Positions 25,452 through 32,794 of a DNA stretch of 32,794 nucleotides are shown here, in pieces. The notes beneath the pieces were generated by a model that worked only from the letters and a program-made list of their open reading frames with translations, did not search any database and was not told the DNA's origin. This stretch comes from JOPF133 sp052144935 (GTDB lineage Bacteria; Acidobacteriota; Terriglobia; Bryobacterales; Bryobacteraceae). The DNA is taken from assembly GCA_052144935.1 (NCBI GenBank), contig JBKQPR010000319.1, positions 1 through 32,794 on the forward strand. Direction: 5' to 3'. Both the position numbers and the translations under genes were made by a program. Every line of letters starts with the position of its first letter. The first letter of the stretch is position 1.

Positions 25452-25667
25452 GTGCAGTGTCGCGCAGGCGCAGGTTGATGGTCTTGGCCGCTTCGCCGAT
25501 GTAAGCGCCTCTGGATCGGACAAATCCAAGACCTGCGGCGCATCCGCGTCTACGCGTATTTATTTACATTTCCGGCACAAACCCACGCGTAAGATGGACG
25601 GAGCGGCGCCGCACGATAGCAACGTAAATTCTACGGCTGGATCGCTGTTCCAACGGATTGGCTCCGT

Positions 25668-25673
25668 TATCAT
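25668..25673 (+). promoter_or_regulatory. Candidate -10 of the decaheme cytochrome gene
   Basis: TATCAT lies 7 nt before the ATG at 25681. GAGAG lies between them, too close to the ATG for a normal ribosome site, so this could be leaderless. Confidence 0.35.
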
Positions 25674-25680
25674 CGAGAGT

Positions 25681-26646
25681 ATGACGCGTGTGCGCACAAT
25701 CGCAACTCCGCTGCTGGTGATATGGGCCTGCGGAGCGGCGTGGGGGCAGAACAAGGCAGTGCCGCAGGCTGCGCCTCCGGGCCCGCCGGCGCCGGGCGGA
25801 TTCGTGGGAAGCAACGCATGTAAAACGTGCCACGCCGACATGTGGTTCAATTTTTACAAGAATCCTCACTTTAAGAGCGTCGCTTCGGGCAAAGAACCGC
25901 CCGAGCGCACCGGCTGCGAGGGTTGCCATGGTCCGGCACAGGCGCACTTGGCGGCGCGCGGAGGGAAGAGTACCATTCCCCACGCCTTCTCGCTGATGAA
26001 GCCGAAACAGGTTCTGGACACCTGCCTGGGCTGCCACGGAAGCGATTTCAACCGCGCCAACATCCGCCGCTCCGAGCACACTTTGAACGATGTGGCCTGC
26101 ACAAGCTGCCATTCGATCCATCATTCGACCACCCCCAAGTACCTGCTCGCCAAACAGCAGCGCGAGCTGTGTTACTCCTGCCACGCCAATATCCGTGCGC
26201 AGTTCGATATGCCCTCCAAGCACCGTGTCAACGAAGGCTTCATGGAGTGTTCGGATTGCCACAATCCGCACGGCGCCTTCGCGCCCACCTGGGCGATGGG
26301 GCAGAAGCCGCGCATGGTGGAGCAGTCCCTGGGGAATGAGGATGCTTGCCTGAAATGTCATGTGGACAAGCGCGGGCCGTTCGTCTATGAGCATCCCTCC
26401 GTGGCCGTCGAAGGCTGTGAAGCGTGCCACAACCCGCATGGCTCGACCAATGCCAAGCTGCTGCGCCGTCCGGTGGTGTTTACCTTGTGCCTGGAGTGCC
26501 ATAACGGCGGAGGCTCCGGCACTCGCAACCATGGCGTGGATATTCAATCGGCCCGCCACAACCTGCTCGATCCCAAGTTCCAGCAGTGCACTACCTGTCA
26601 CGTGCACATTCACGGATCGAATGCCGATCAGTATTTCCTGAGGTGA
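25681..26646 (+). CDS. DmsE/MtrA-like decaheme c-type cytochrome
   Basis: A 321-residue exported protein (MTRVRTIATPLLVIWACGAA signal peptide) with exactly ten CxxCH sites in order: CKTCH, CEGCH, CLGCH, CTSCH, CYSCH, CSDCH, CLKCH, CEACH, CLECH and CTTCH. Length, haem number and the repeating CHNPHG pattern (twice, after haems 6 and 8) are those of the MtrA/DmsE/PioA family, which forms a haem wire inside an outer-membrane barrel. The next gene, beginning 5 bases after the stop, is such a barrel. Together they can carry electrons through the outer membrane. Maturation needs the Ccm proteins, some of which are encoded at 8.3 kb. Confidence 0.93.
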   Translation: MTRVRTIATPLLVIWACGAAWGQNKAVPQAAPPGPPAPGGFVGSNACKTCHADMWFNFYKNPHFKSVASGKEPPERTGCEGCHGPAQAHLAARGGKSTIPHAFSLMKPKQVLDTCLGCHGSDFNRANIRRSEHTLNDVACTSCHSIHHSTTPKYLLAKQQRELCYSCHANIRAQFDMPSKHRVNEGFMECSDCHNPHGAFAPTWAMGQKPRMVEQSLGNEDACLKCHVDKRGPFVYEHPSVAVEGCEACHNPHGSTNAKLLRRPVVFTLCLECHNGGGSGTRNHGVDIQSARHNLLDPKFQQCTTCHVHIHGSNADQYFLR

Positions 26647-26651
26647 CCACC

Positions 26652-28676
26652 ATGGGCCGGCGACTCCTATTACTCCTCGCAACGATCGGCGCTCTGGAGG
26701 CGCAGCAGGTGGTGGCGCCCACGCCCGAGCAGGTCGGGTCGGCGCGTGGCGACAATCTGGGCGATTACAACATCACGCAATCCTTCGAGCTGGGATACCG
26801 CTTTAAAGACGTGTTCGGCGATGAAGGCATGTATCGCAGTGTGGTGGATGTGGGCAACGGCCTGCGGCTGCTGTCGAGCAGCCTCAGCATCGACTCGAAG
26901 GATGGCCACGGGCGCTACTTCGACGAGATCGTGCTCAACACCATCGGCCTCGGCAACGACAACTACCAGGCGGCCATTCTCCGCATCCAGAAGAACCGCC
27001 TGTACCGCTACGATATGACCTGGCGGCTCAACGCGTACTTCAATCCCGGGCTGACGGTGGCGGGCGGCGAGCATTTGGAGGACACCATCCGCCGCCTGCA
27101 GGACCACGAGCTTACACTACTGCCGCAATCGCATTACCGGTTCCATTTGGGCTACAGCCGCAACACCGAAAATGGCCCCGCCCTCACCACTGCGCAGGAG
27201 TTCACCACTACCGGCATCGGTTTTCCGGTGTTCGCCAACGTGAAGCGCCAGTGGAACGAATACCGCGTGGGGGCCGATCTGGATTTCGCGGGATTCAAAC
27301 TTACGCTCCAGCGGCGCTGGGACTTTTTCAAGGACGACACGCCTCTGACTTCCGATGGCGTGGTAGCGTCCACCGAACCCAACGATCAGAGCGTGCTTCA
27401 GCAGTTTCAGCGCTCGCAGCCGGTTCACGGGCGGAACGCCGGCTGGCTGGGCAACCTGTTCACCAGGCGCAAGCTCTGGGGCGTGAATGCGCGCCTCACT
27501 TACACCAGTGGCAGCGGCGACTTCGCGTCGGACGAATTGGCGCTGGGCACCAGCACCTTCGGAGGACCGGCCAGCCGGCAGATCGCCGTGGGCGGCAACG
27601 CCAGCCGGCCGGACCTGGCGGGCGACTTCAACCTGAGCCTGTATCCCTCCGACCGCCTGACAGTGGTCAATAACACTTCCATCGCCAGCGACCGTATGCT
27701 CGGGCAGTCCAGTTATACCGAAGCAGACGATGGATTCAACCTGGGCACCACGATTTACTTCCAATATCTGGGCATCCGCACAGTGACCAACTCCACGGAC
27801 CTGAATTACCGGGTGAACACCTGGTTCGGCTTTTACGGCGGATATCATTACTCGGACCGCCAGGTGAACACCGTCCAAGGCCAGGAAGTTCCGGCGTTCG
27901 CCAACTCGTCGCAGTCGTTCCCCTACGAAGTGAGCAACCACGAAAACGCCGGCGTTGCGGGGATGCGGTTCCGGCCGTTGAAGCCGCTGACCATCAATGT
28001 GGATGGCGAATTGGGCCGCACCAGCTACCCGTTGACCCCCATCAGCGAAAGCGATTTTCATACCATCAACGGGCGCGTGCAGTACCGCGTGAAGAACCTG
28101 CAGCTCTCCACGTCTTACAAACAATACTACAACCTGAATCCGCCGCTCTCGTTCTCGAACTATAGCTCGCATTCGCGTACTTATAGCGCCAATGCATCCT
28201 GGACGCCGCGCGCCTGGTTCGCGCTAGATGCGAGTTACACCAAGCTGCACCTGGACACGCTGGACGGGCTGGCCTTTTTCTCCGCCGTCGGGCCGGAAAG
28301 CCCCTCCCAGTTACAGACCGGTTACACCTCTCTATATATCAGCAACATTCACTCGGCCAACCTGGGGATGCGGCTGGTGCTGGGGAAGCGGGCCGATTTG
28401 TATGCGGGTTACACCATCACCAAGGATACCGGGGATGGGCGGGCCGCCGAGGCGCCGTTGGGCGTCAGCGGCTTGCAGGCTCTGCTGGATTCGGTCCAGA
28501 CGTTTCCGCTGACCTATCACTCGCCCTTGGCGAGGCTCTCGATCCGGATCGCGCCCAAGATCCGCTTTAACGCCGGCTGGCAATACTACGACTACTCCCA
28601 ACAGTTCCAGCTTTTGGGATACTACCAGAACTTCCACGCGCACACCGGATTCACCAGCGTGCTTTGGTCGTTCTGA
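26652..28676 (+). CDS. MtrB/PioB-family outer-membrane beta-barrel
   Basis: A 674-residue protein with a signal peptide (MGRRLLLLLATIGALEAQQ), a short plug-like start and many alternating amphipathic strands (FELGYRFKDV, YRFHLGYSRNT, YRVGADLDFAGFKLTLQRRW, FYGGYHYSDRQV, ADLYAGYTITKDT). It ends in VLWSF, the aromatic terminal residue needed for barrel insertion. The length matches MtrB (about 700 residues). With the decaheme gene upstream it makes the two-part core of a porin-cytochrome complex. AGGTG, overlapping the cytochrome stop, serves as ribosome site for ATG 26652. A partner for the cell surface, such as an MtrC/OmcA-like multihaem protein, is not in the window. Confidence 0.85.
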   Translation: MGRRLLLLLATIGALEAQQVVAPTPEQVGSARGDNLGDYNITQSFELGYRFKDVFGDEGMYRSVVDVGNGLRLLSSSLSIDSKDGHGRYFDEIVLNTIGLGNDNYQAAILRIQKNRLYRYDMTWRLNAYFNPGLTVAGGEHLEDTIRRLQDHELTLLPQSHYRFHLGYSRNTENGPALTTAQEFTTTGIGFPVFANVKRQWNEYRVGADLDFAGFKLTLQRRWDFFKDDTPLTSDGVVASTEPNDQSVLQQFQRSQPVHGRNAGWLGNLFTRRKLWGVNARLTYTSGSGDFASDELALGTSTFGGPASRQIAVGGNASRPDLAGDFNLSLYPSDRLTVVNNTSIASDRMLGQSSYTEADDGFNLGTTIYFQYLGIRTVTNSTDLNYRVNTWFGFYGGYHYSDRQVNTVQGQEVPAFANSSQSFPYEVSNHENAGVAGMRFRPLKPLTINVDGELGRTSYPLTPISESDFHTINGRVQYRVKNLQLSTSYKQYYNLNPPLSFSNYSSHSRTYSANASWTPRAWFALDASYTKLHLDTLDGLAFFSAVGPESPSQLQTGYTSLYISNIHSANLGMRLVLGKRADLYAGYTITKDTGDGRAAEAPLGVSGLQALLDSVQTFPLTYHSPLARLSIRIAPKIRFNAGWQYYDYSQQFQLLGYYQNFHAHTGFTSVLWSF

Positions 28677-28757
28677 CGGGGTGGGGGGTCAGTGTCAGGG
28701 GGGACGTTGCGGCCAGTTGGCGGGAATGCCGGAAAGACCGCCCTGGGCTTACCGACA

Positions 28758-29795
28758 TCAACCCAACCAACCCTGAGCCGTAAGCAAGTCGCGCGCAAGA
28801 GCGATCTGCCTGCGGTCGAATCCCCTCTTTCGCTCACTCCAAGCGTAGGTGCGCTCGACAGTCTCGTCTTCGGACTTCGCCCCTTCGCGCGTGCAAACCC
28901 AGTGCACGGTCGCAAGAAGTTCCATGCCGAATGGAGTCTCAAAACCACGGATCAGCCTCGCGACTCGATCGAATCGAGCTTGAGTTTCGGGATGGGATTC
29001 GATGAAAGCGGAAGCTGAGGCGGTTACGCCCGGCAAAAGCGCTATAGGCTTATCCGGGCTATCTTCGGCATCGCCGTATCCGGTGATGAAATGCCCTTCG
29101 ACAAGGCTCAGCACGTGGCGGAGATTCTTGGCGTACGGTCCGTAAGGAGCCTTCTCGTATTTCAGGCGAAGTTCTTCCCCTGCCTCCTGCATGAAGTACA
29201 TCAGCTTGTGAATCTCGAGCAAGGTGATGAAAGGGTCCATTACGGCCGCAAGGTAACGAGACATCAGTTCAACGAGCACCGCCCTCCCCGGAGTCATTCC
29301 GGGTGCGCGGCGTTCCTTCACCATCTCCTCCGCTTTGGGCGCACCAGAAGGCTCAAAAAGAAGAACTTGTACGTCAGGCAGCTTCTCAAACGCGTGCACA
29401 ATCTTCGGACGGACCTTGCTCCAGTCGAGACCACCGAGGCCACAACCGAGCGGAGGAACAGCGACGGACCGAATGCCTCGTTTCTTAATCTCATCAATGA
29501 GGGCTGGAAGGCCGGCCTCGATATCCTGCATCTGGCTCTTCCCCCTCCAGTGTCGCTTGGTCGGAAAATTAATAATAGATCGAGGGCCAGTCAAAAGGCC
29601 TGTCTCGAAAACGAGCATCTTCCCAGGCCGAACTTCTTCGCGTTCACAGGCCGCCTGGTAAACTTTGAAGTTTTCTGGGAACGCCTTTCGAAACTGCAAA
29701 GCGATACCCCTGCCCATCACGCCGACACAGTTGACGGTGTTGACGAGAGCCTCGGTGTTGGCGGTCAGGATGTCACCGTGCGTGATTTCTATCAT
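28758..29795 (-). CDS. darG: DarG-family antitoxin: macrodomain ADP-ribosyl glycohydrolase with C-terminal DarT-binding domain
   Basis: A 345-residue protein. Residues 1-150 are a macrodomain of the DarG/TARG1 type: GDILTANTEALVNTVNCVGV, MGRGIALQFRKAFP, RSIINFPTKRHWRG and VAVPPLGCGLGGLDWSKV. It removes ADP-ribose from thymidines in DNA, reversing DarT. Residues 180-345 form the second DarG domain (LLEIHKLMYFMQEAGEELRL, YEKAPYGPYAKNLRHVLSLV), which in known systems binds the toxin directly. The ATG at 29795 has GAGGTG at good spacing, placed directly after the darT stop, 10 bases upstream. The toxin-then-antitoxin order is normal for DarTG. Confidence 0.93.
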   Translation of the reverse strand: MIEITHGDILTANTEALVNTVNCVGVMGRGIALQFRKAFPENFKVYQAACEREEVRPGKMLVFETGLLTGPRSIINFPTKRHWRGKSQMQDIEAGLPALIDEIKKRGIRSVAVPPLGCGLGGLDWSKVRPKIVHAFEKLPDVQVLLFEPSGAPKAEEMVKERRAPGMTPGRAVLVELMSRYLAAVMDPFITLLEIHKLMYFMQEAGEELRLKYEKAPYGPYAKNLRHVLSLVEGHFITGYGDAEDSPDKPIALLPGVTASASAFIESHPETQARFDRVARLIRGFETPFGMELLATVHWVCTREGAKSEDETVERTYAWSERKRGFDRRQIALARDLLTAQGWLG

Positions 29796-29805
29796 CTTGT
29801 CACCT

Positions 29806-30453
29806 CTAGTAGTACCAGGTTCGGGCTACAACAACCGCAGGCTTGTGCCCCGCAGCACGTAGGACGCCCGCCACAATTTGCGCCGTGTCGTTGTCGATGA
29901 CGCCGATTCGTTCGATCAATTCCCAAGGAAACGATTCCTCAACCAGAAACTCTGCCTGTTTTCGCTCTTTCACGAAAGGATCCCTCCAGTCCGTAGCAGT
30001 GATCGCTTGCCAATCGAGAACGTCAAGATTGCCAAGGTCATTGAAGAACGGCGTATATCGGGTTCCGGCATTTCCATTGGTAAATGCCCAGCGCCTTCCA
30101 GTCGCCTCCGCCCAATTGACAGTCGTCTGGAGATCGGCTTCCAAATGGACGATTGGACGCTGACCACCGCGATACGTCAATTCCGGGTGGTTTCCTTGGT
30201 AGAGCAAGTAAAGCATGATTGACCGAAAGCAAAAGTAGAAAGGCACGTATTCGCCAACCTTGGTTCCAGAGTGACACACGACCTCCAACTCTTCGAGTCG
30301 CCTCTGTTTAATCTCCTTCATTCCGACGACTTGGCAATTCATATCCCGGCGAAGACGCTCGGCATCCGACCACAGAACGCCGTCGACCATCTGGGGCAAA
30401 TTCTCCACGTGGGTGATGTGATAAATCTTCGGGCTCCGCGGTGGGGCAGACAC
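29806..30453 (-). CDS. darT: DarT-family DNA ADP-ribosyltransferase toxin
   Basis: A 215-residue toxin. The NAD site is recognisable in PKIYHITHVENLPQMV (residues 8-23) and in the FYFCFRSIMLYLLYQG block (72-87) with a conserved Arg. RWAFTNGNAG follows, and the catalytic Glu is most likely E168 in RKQAEFLVEESFPWELI. DarT links ADP-ribose to thymidine in single-stranded DNA, blocks replication, and in several cases protects against phage. The GTG start gives the usual protein N-terminus directly before the KIYHI motif; TAGAAT lies 8 nt before it and no ribosome site is present. It follows the Fpg gene by 84 bases in the same direction. Confidence 0.92.
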   Translation of the reverse strand: MSAPPRSPKIYHITHVENLPQMVDGVLWSDAERLRRDMNCQVVGMKEIKQRRLEELEVVCHSGTKVGEYVPFYFCFRSIMLYLLYQGNHPELTYRGGQRPIVHLEADLQTTVNWAEATGRRWAFTNGNAGTRYTPFFNDLGNLDVLDWQAITATDWRDPFVKERKQAEFLVEESFPWELIERIGVIDNDTAQIVAGVLRAAGHKPAVVVARTWYY

Positions 30454-30461
30454 AGACTACC

Positions 30462-30467
30462 ATTCTA
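30462..30467 (-). promoter_or_regulatory. Candidate -10 of a leaderless darTG transcript
   Basis: Minus-strand TAGAAT lies 8 nt before the GTG at 30453. A toxin gene without a Shine-Dalgarno would be read less efficiently than darG, which has a good one; that is consistent with antitoxin excess. Confidence 0.4.
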
Positions 30468-30537
30468 GATGCTTCGGCACCCCAAGGCTGGCTCTCGTTT
30501 CGCCCCACCGCAACCTCAACTACGATCGAGAGGATCC

Positions 30538-31437
30538 TTACCTTCTTCCCTTCAACGCCTCCAGTTCCTCCAGCGTGCGCGGCCAATCCTCCCGCAGCAA
30601 TCGCGAGAGGCCGCGGTCGGCCAGCAGTTTGCCGCCCGTCTGGCACACCGCGCAGTAATTGGTCTCGTTGGAGGCGTAGCGGATGCGCTGCACCTTCGCG
30701 CCGCAGCGCGGGCAGGGCTGGCCGTAGCGGCCGTGCACCGCCATGCCCTCGCGAAAGGCGGTCACTTTTTCCGGAAATCCGCCGCCCGCCTGCGCCCGCA
30801 GCCGCGCCATCCACTCCGCCAGCACCGCTCGCGTGGCTTCGAGCAGGAGCGCGATTTCCTCATCGTTCAGCCGCGCCGTCAGGGCCACCGGCGAGAGGCG
30901 CGCGCGGTGCAGAATCTCGTCCGAGTACGCGTTGCCGATGCCGCTGAACAGGCGCGGATCGGTGAGCGCCCGCTTCAGCGTATGGTTCTCCAGGCGCAGC
31001 GCCCCGGCGAACTCCTTCACGCCGGCCGCCATTACTTCCATTCCGCCCGCATCCAGCGCGCTCAACCCTTCCTCGCCCGCCGCCACGTGCAGGGAGGCGC
31101 GGTGCTGCGACCCTGCCTCGGTCAGCACCAGCGAGCCGCTCGTGAACTCGAAAGCCGCCAGCGCGTTTTTGGGCGCCTTCGCGCGGGCGGCCTGCCAATG
31201 CAGGCGTCCCGCGATCATCAGGTGCAGCACCAGCCACAGTCCGCCCTCCAGTCCCACCGCGATGCGCTTTCCAACGCGGCGCACCTCGCGCACCTCCCTG
31301 CCGTAAGCCGCATCCAGGGGCGGCGCGATCGAACGCAGCAGGAACGGCCCGCGAATCAGGGCCCGCTCGAAGCGCTCGGCCACGATGCGCTCGCGAAGCG
31401 CTTCCACGTAAATTTCCACGTCCGGCAACTCGGGCAT
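30538..31437 (-). CDS. Formamidopyrimidine-DNA glycosylase family (Fpg/Nei-like)
   Basis: A 299-residue DNA repair protein. It starts MPELPDVEIYVEALRERI: the Pro at position 2 (N-terminal after Met removal) is the nucleophile and Glu3 the acid. The helix-two-turn-helix holds RLFSGIGNAYSDEILHRARL, and the C-terminal zinc finger has PCPRCGAKVQRIRYASNETN and YCAVCQTGGKLLADR. Such enzymes excise oxidised purines or pyrimidines and cut the abasic strand. The Fpg versus Nei subgroup is not certain. It divides with the AAA+ gene a 90-base divergent region that includes a possible TAAAAT -10. darTG lies downstream in the same direction. Confidence 0.93.
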   Translation of the reverse strand: MPELPDVEIYVEALRERIVAERFERALIRGPFLLRSIAPPLDAAYGREVREVRRVGKRIAVGLEGGLWLVLHLMIAGRLHWQAARAKAPKNALAAFEFTSGSLVLTEAGSQHRASLHVAAGEEGLSALDAGGMEVMAAGVKEFAGALRLENHTLKRALTDPRLFSGIGNAYSDEILHRARLSPVALTARLNDEEIALLLEATRAVLAEWMARLRAQAGGGFPEKVTAFREGMAVHGRYGQPCPRCGAKVQRIRYASNETNYCAVCQTGGKLLADRGLSRLLREDWPRTLEELEALKGRR

Positions 31438-31514
31438 GACGGTCTGGCTTCTTCTGACAAAATTTTACATTGCGGGGTGACCGCCCGCACATCCATAGAG
31501 GTGGAAGTAGGGAC

Positions 31515-31519
31515 GGAGG
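31515..31519 (+). promoter_or_regulatory. Ribosome binding site that fixes the AAA+ start
   Basis: GGAGG lies 7 nt before ATG 31527, which settles the choice against an in-frame start at 31470 further upstream. Confidence 0.7.
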
Positions 31520-31526
31520 CACTCCG

Positions 31527-32585
31527 ATGGCCGGGCCGAAGATGCTGTTGGATCCCGCCAAAATGGGATCGGAAGCTGAGAATCTGGAAGAGGATCTGCG
31601 CAAGCGCATCGTGGGTCAGGACGACGCCGTGCGGCAGATTGTCGATATGTATCAGACTTTCCTGGCAGGTATGGCCACGCCGGGAAAGCCGGTTGGAACG
31701 CTGCTCTTTCTGGGTCCCACCGGGACCGGCAAGACCCGCACCGTGGAAGCCCTCGCCGAAAGTCTGGTTGGCGATGCACGCGCGGTGGTCAAGATCGATT
31801 GCGCCGAGTTCCAGCACAGCCACGAAATCGCCAAGCTGATTGGATCGCCTCCCGGATATCTGGGCCATCGCGAGACGCACCCGCTGCTCAGCCAGGAGGC
31901 GCTTGACCAGTTCCACACCGATAAGTTGAAGCTGAGCTTCGTACTTTTCGACGAGATCGAAAAGGCCAGCGACGCGCTGTGGAACCTGCTGCTCGGCATC
32001 CTGGACAAGGCCAACCTGACCCTGGGCGACAACCGCCGCGTGGATTTCTCCCGCGCCCTGATCTTCATGACCAGCAACCTGGGCGCGGCCGAGATGAACG
32101 CGATCCTCGAGCCCAGGCTGGGCTTCACCGCGGGCCAGGCGGTGGTGTTGAACGAACTTACCACCGAGCGAATCGCCCGCACCGGCCTGGAGGCCGCGCG
32201 GCGCCGCTTCTCGCCGGAGTTCATGAACCGCATCGATAAGACCGTGGTGTTCCGCCCGCTGGGCAGCGCCGAACTGTGCCAGATTCTCGATCTGGAGTTG
32301 GGCGCCGTGGAGGGCCGGCTGGCATCCGCCACCGGGGACCGCTTGATCGCGTTCACGGTGAACGAGCGGGCCAAGGACTTCCTGCTTCGCGAAGGCGTCG
32401 ACCCCCGCTACGGCGCGCGGCATTTGAAACGCGCCATCGAGCGGAGACTGGTGCATCCGCTCTCGAGCCTCATCGCCACCGGCCAGTTGCAGGAGCGCGA
32501 TCGCCTGATGGTGGATTTCGACCCGGACCAGGAGCGGCTGCTGTTCTTCAAGGAATTCCGTGAGCCGGCCGCCGCCGCTGCGTGA
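31527..32585 (+). CDS. Single-domain AAA+ ATPase like the second ATPase domain of ClpB/ClpA
   Basis: A 352-residue protein with one AAA+ module of the Clp type. After KRIVGQDDAVRQIVDMYQ come Walker A GPTGTGKT (about 63-70), the pore-loop region PPGYLGHRE, Walker B FVLFDEIEKA, sensor-1 MTSNLGAAEM, arginine finger FSPEFMNRIDKTVV, and the D2-small domain with the sensor-2 GARHLKRAIERRL. There is no N-domain, no first ATPase domain, no ClpX zinc finger and no IGF/IGL-type ClpP loop that I can find. It may be an independent unfoldase or remodelling factor. It ends in an Ala-rich tail. No ClpP or substrate gene is beside it. Confidence 0.85.
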   Translation: MAGPKMLLDPAKMGSEAENLEEDLRKRIVGQDDAVRQIVDMYQTFLAGMATPGKPVGTLLFLGPTGTGKTRTVEALAESLVGDARAVVKIDCAEFQHSHEIAKLIGSPPGYLGHRETHPLLSQEALDQFHTDKLKLSFVLFDEIEKASDALWNLLLGILDKANLTLGDNRRVDFSRALIFMTSNLGAAEMNAILEPRLGFTAGQAVVLNELTTERIARTGLEAARRRFSPEFMNRIDKTVVFRPLGSAELCQILDLELGAVEGRLASATGDRLIAFTVNERAKDFLLREGVDPRYGARHLKRAIERRLVHPLSSLIATGQLQERDRLMVDFDPDQERLLFFKEFREPAAAAA

Positions 32586-32639
32586 GGTAGTGCTCGGCGG
32601 CCGGTGCTCGGCTTCGAGCGCGCGCCGGTGGTACAGGGA

Positions 32640-32681
32640 GTCAGTCAGCCGGCTGCCGATCGCCGGCCCCCGCTGACTGAC
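32640..32681. repeat. Inverted repeat; possible terminator
   Basis: GTCAGTCAGC (32640-32649) pairs perfectly with GCTGACTGAC (32672-32681). Inside are further complementary GCCGG pairs. The hairpin is 55 bases after the AAA+ stop but has no T-tract, so termination is only one possible role. Confidence 0.6.
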
Positions 32682-32711
32682 AGGGTTGCCCCAAATTCAA
32701 GCGCCGGTATC

Positions 32712-32749
32712 CGCTCCCTCACGGGGTGCCCCTTGGGCCCGGTTCTGAA
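32712..32749. repeat. GC-rich intergenic repeat, copy 3 (one arm)
   Basis: Matches 22509-22546 in the same orientation at 32 of 38 bases, with the core GGGTGCCC followed by TTGGGCCCGG. Its second arm is not visible before the window ends. Confidence 0.7.
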
Positions 32750-32771
32750 GCGCGTTGGAGCCGTAGAGGTG

Positions 32772-32792
32772 GGGCAGGCGATTCGCCTGCCC
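32772..32792. repeat. Short palindrome, REP-like
   Basis: GGGCAGGCGA and TCGCCTGCCC are perfect inverted arms of 10 bases separated by one T. The flanking G and A are also almost symmetric. This could be a chromosome-wide REP-type sequence. Confidence 0.6.
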
Positions 32793-32794
32793 AA

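Larger units (their letters stand above)
32586..32794. other. Intergenic region at the window end, rich in repeats
   Basis: About 210 bases after the AAA+ gene hold three separate structures, listed separately: an inverted repeat at 32640-32681, a GC-rich dispersed repeat at 32712-32749 and a near-perfect palindrome at 32772-32792. No gene is visible. Confidence 0.6.

Noticed and set aside
25441..25566. A minus-strand frame of about 40 codons ending GAYIGEAAKTINLRLRD, faintly like a GIY-YIG motif
   Set aside because: It is too short, has no start, no upstream continuation and partly overlaps the glycosyltransferase gene; open frames of this length are common in GC-rich DNA.

Overview
The window reads as a piece of chromosome from a GC-rich, Gram-negative member of the Acidobacteriota, most like the Bryobacterales/Solibacter group. 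This is inferred from gene content: a Ser/Thr kinase remnant with the N-terminus typical of that group, secreted S9 peptidases and beta-propeller proteins, a Tat-exported Gfo/Idh/MocA protein, a decaheme cytochrome with an MtrB-like barrel, and small secreted proteins of families I associate with Acidobacteria. No rRNA, tRNA, CRISPR array, transposase or phage structural gene was seen.

Layout. 1-2.5 kb: a cytochrome P460, a decayed TIR-domain gene and a diheme cytochrome c peroxidase. 2.7-6.4 kb: an AcpA-like phosphoesterase convergent with an S9 peptidase that has three 18-bp tandem repeats just upstream. 6.4-9.2 kb: a small Ser/Thr-rich protein, a membrane SpoIIE-type phosphatase, and divergent ccmC-ccmD for cytochrome c maturation. 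9.3-11.7 kb: a Septu-like defence pair (PtuA ATPase and PtuB HNH nuclease) followed by a convergent nucleotidyltransferase-fold gene. 11.7-16.6 kb: a secreted Gly-rich protein, a GNAT acetyltransferase, feoA-feoB ferrous iron uptake and a GT-C-like membrane protein. 16.7-17.2 kb: a BrnT-type toxin with a small antitoxin. 17.5-20.2 kb: an ECF sigma factor with an NrsF-like membrane regulator, then a secreted propeller protein. 20.6-25.5 kb: a Gfo/Idh/MocA oxidoreductase, a kinase pseudogene, a GC-rich palindromic repeat, a tandem PH-domain membrane protein, and an SDR plus glycosyltransferase pair. 25.7-28.7 kb: a decaheme cytochrome and outer-membrane barrel that together look like an MtrAB-type electron conduit. 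28.8-31.4 kb: DarT-DarG and a Fpg-type glycosylase. 31.5-32.6 kb: a single-domain ClpB-D2-like AAA+ protein, then intergenic repeats to the end.

How the parts relate. Three intact defence or toxin-antitoxin modules (Septu, BrnT pair, DarTG) and one dead TIR gene are spread among housekeeping genes, each close to recombination-prone intergenic DNA. Haem and iron chemistry recurs: P460, diheme peroxidase, CcmCD, FeoAB and the decaheme-barrel pair. Eight genes that lack a usable Shine-Dalgarno sequence have a TAnnnT-like -10 hexamer only 6-9 nt before the start codon, which suggests common leaderless transcription. A GC-rich palindromic intergenic repeat occurs three times. I found no clearly unprecedented system. 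The best candidates for follow-up are the porin-cytochrome pair, the leaderless-promoter pattern, the Septu/nucleotidyltransferase block and the repeats.
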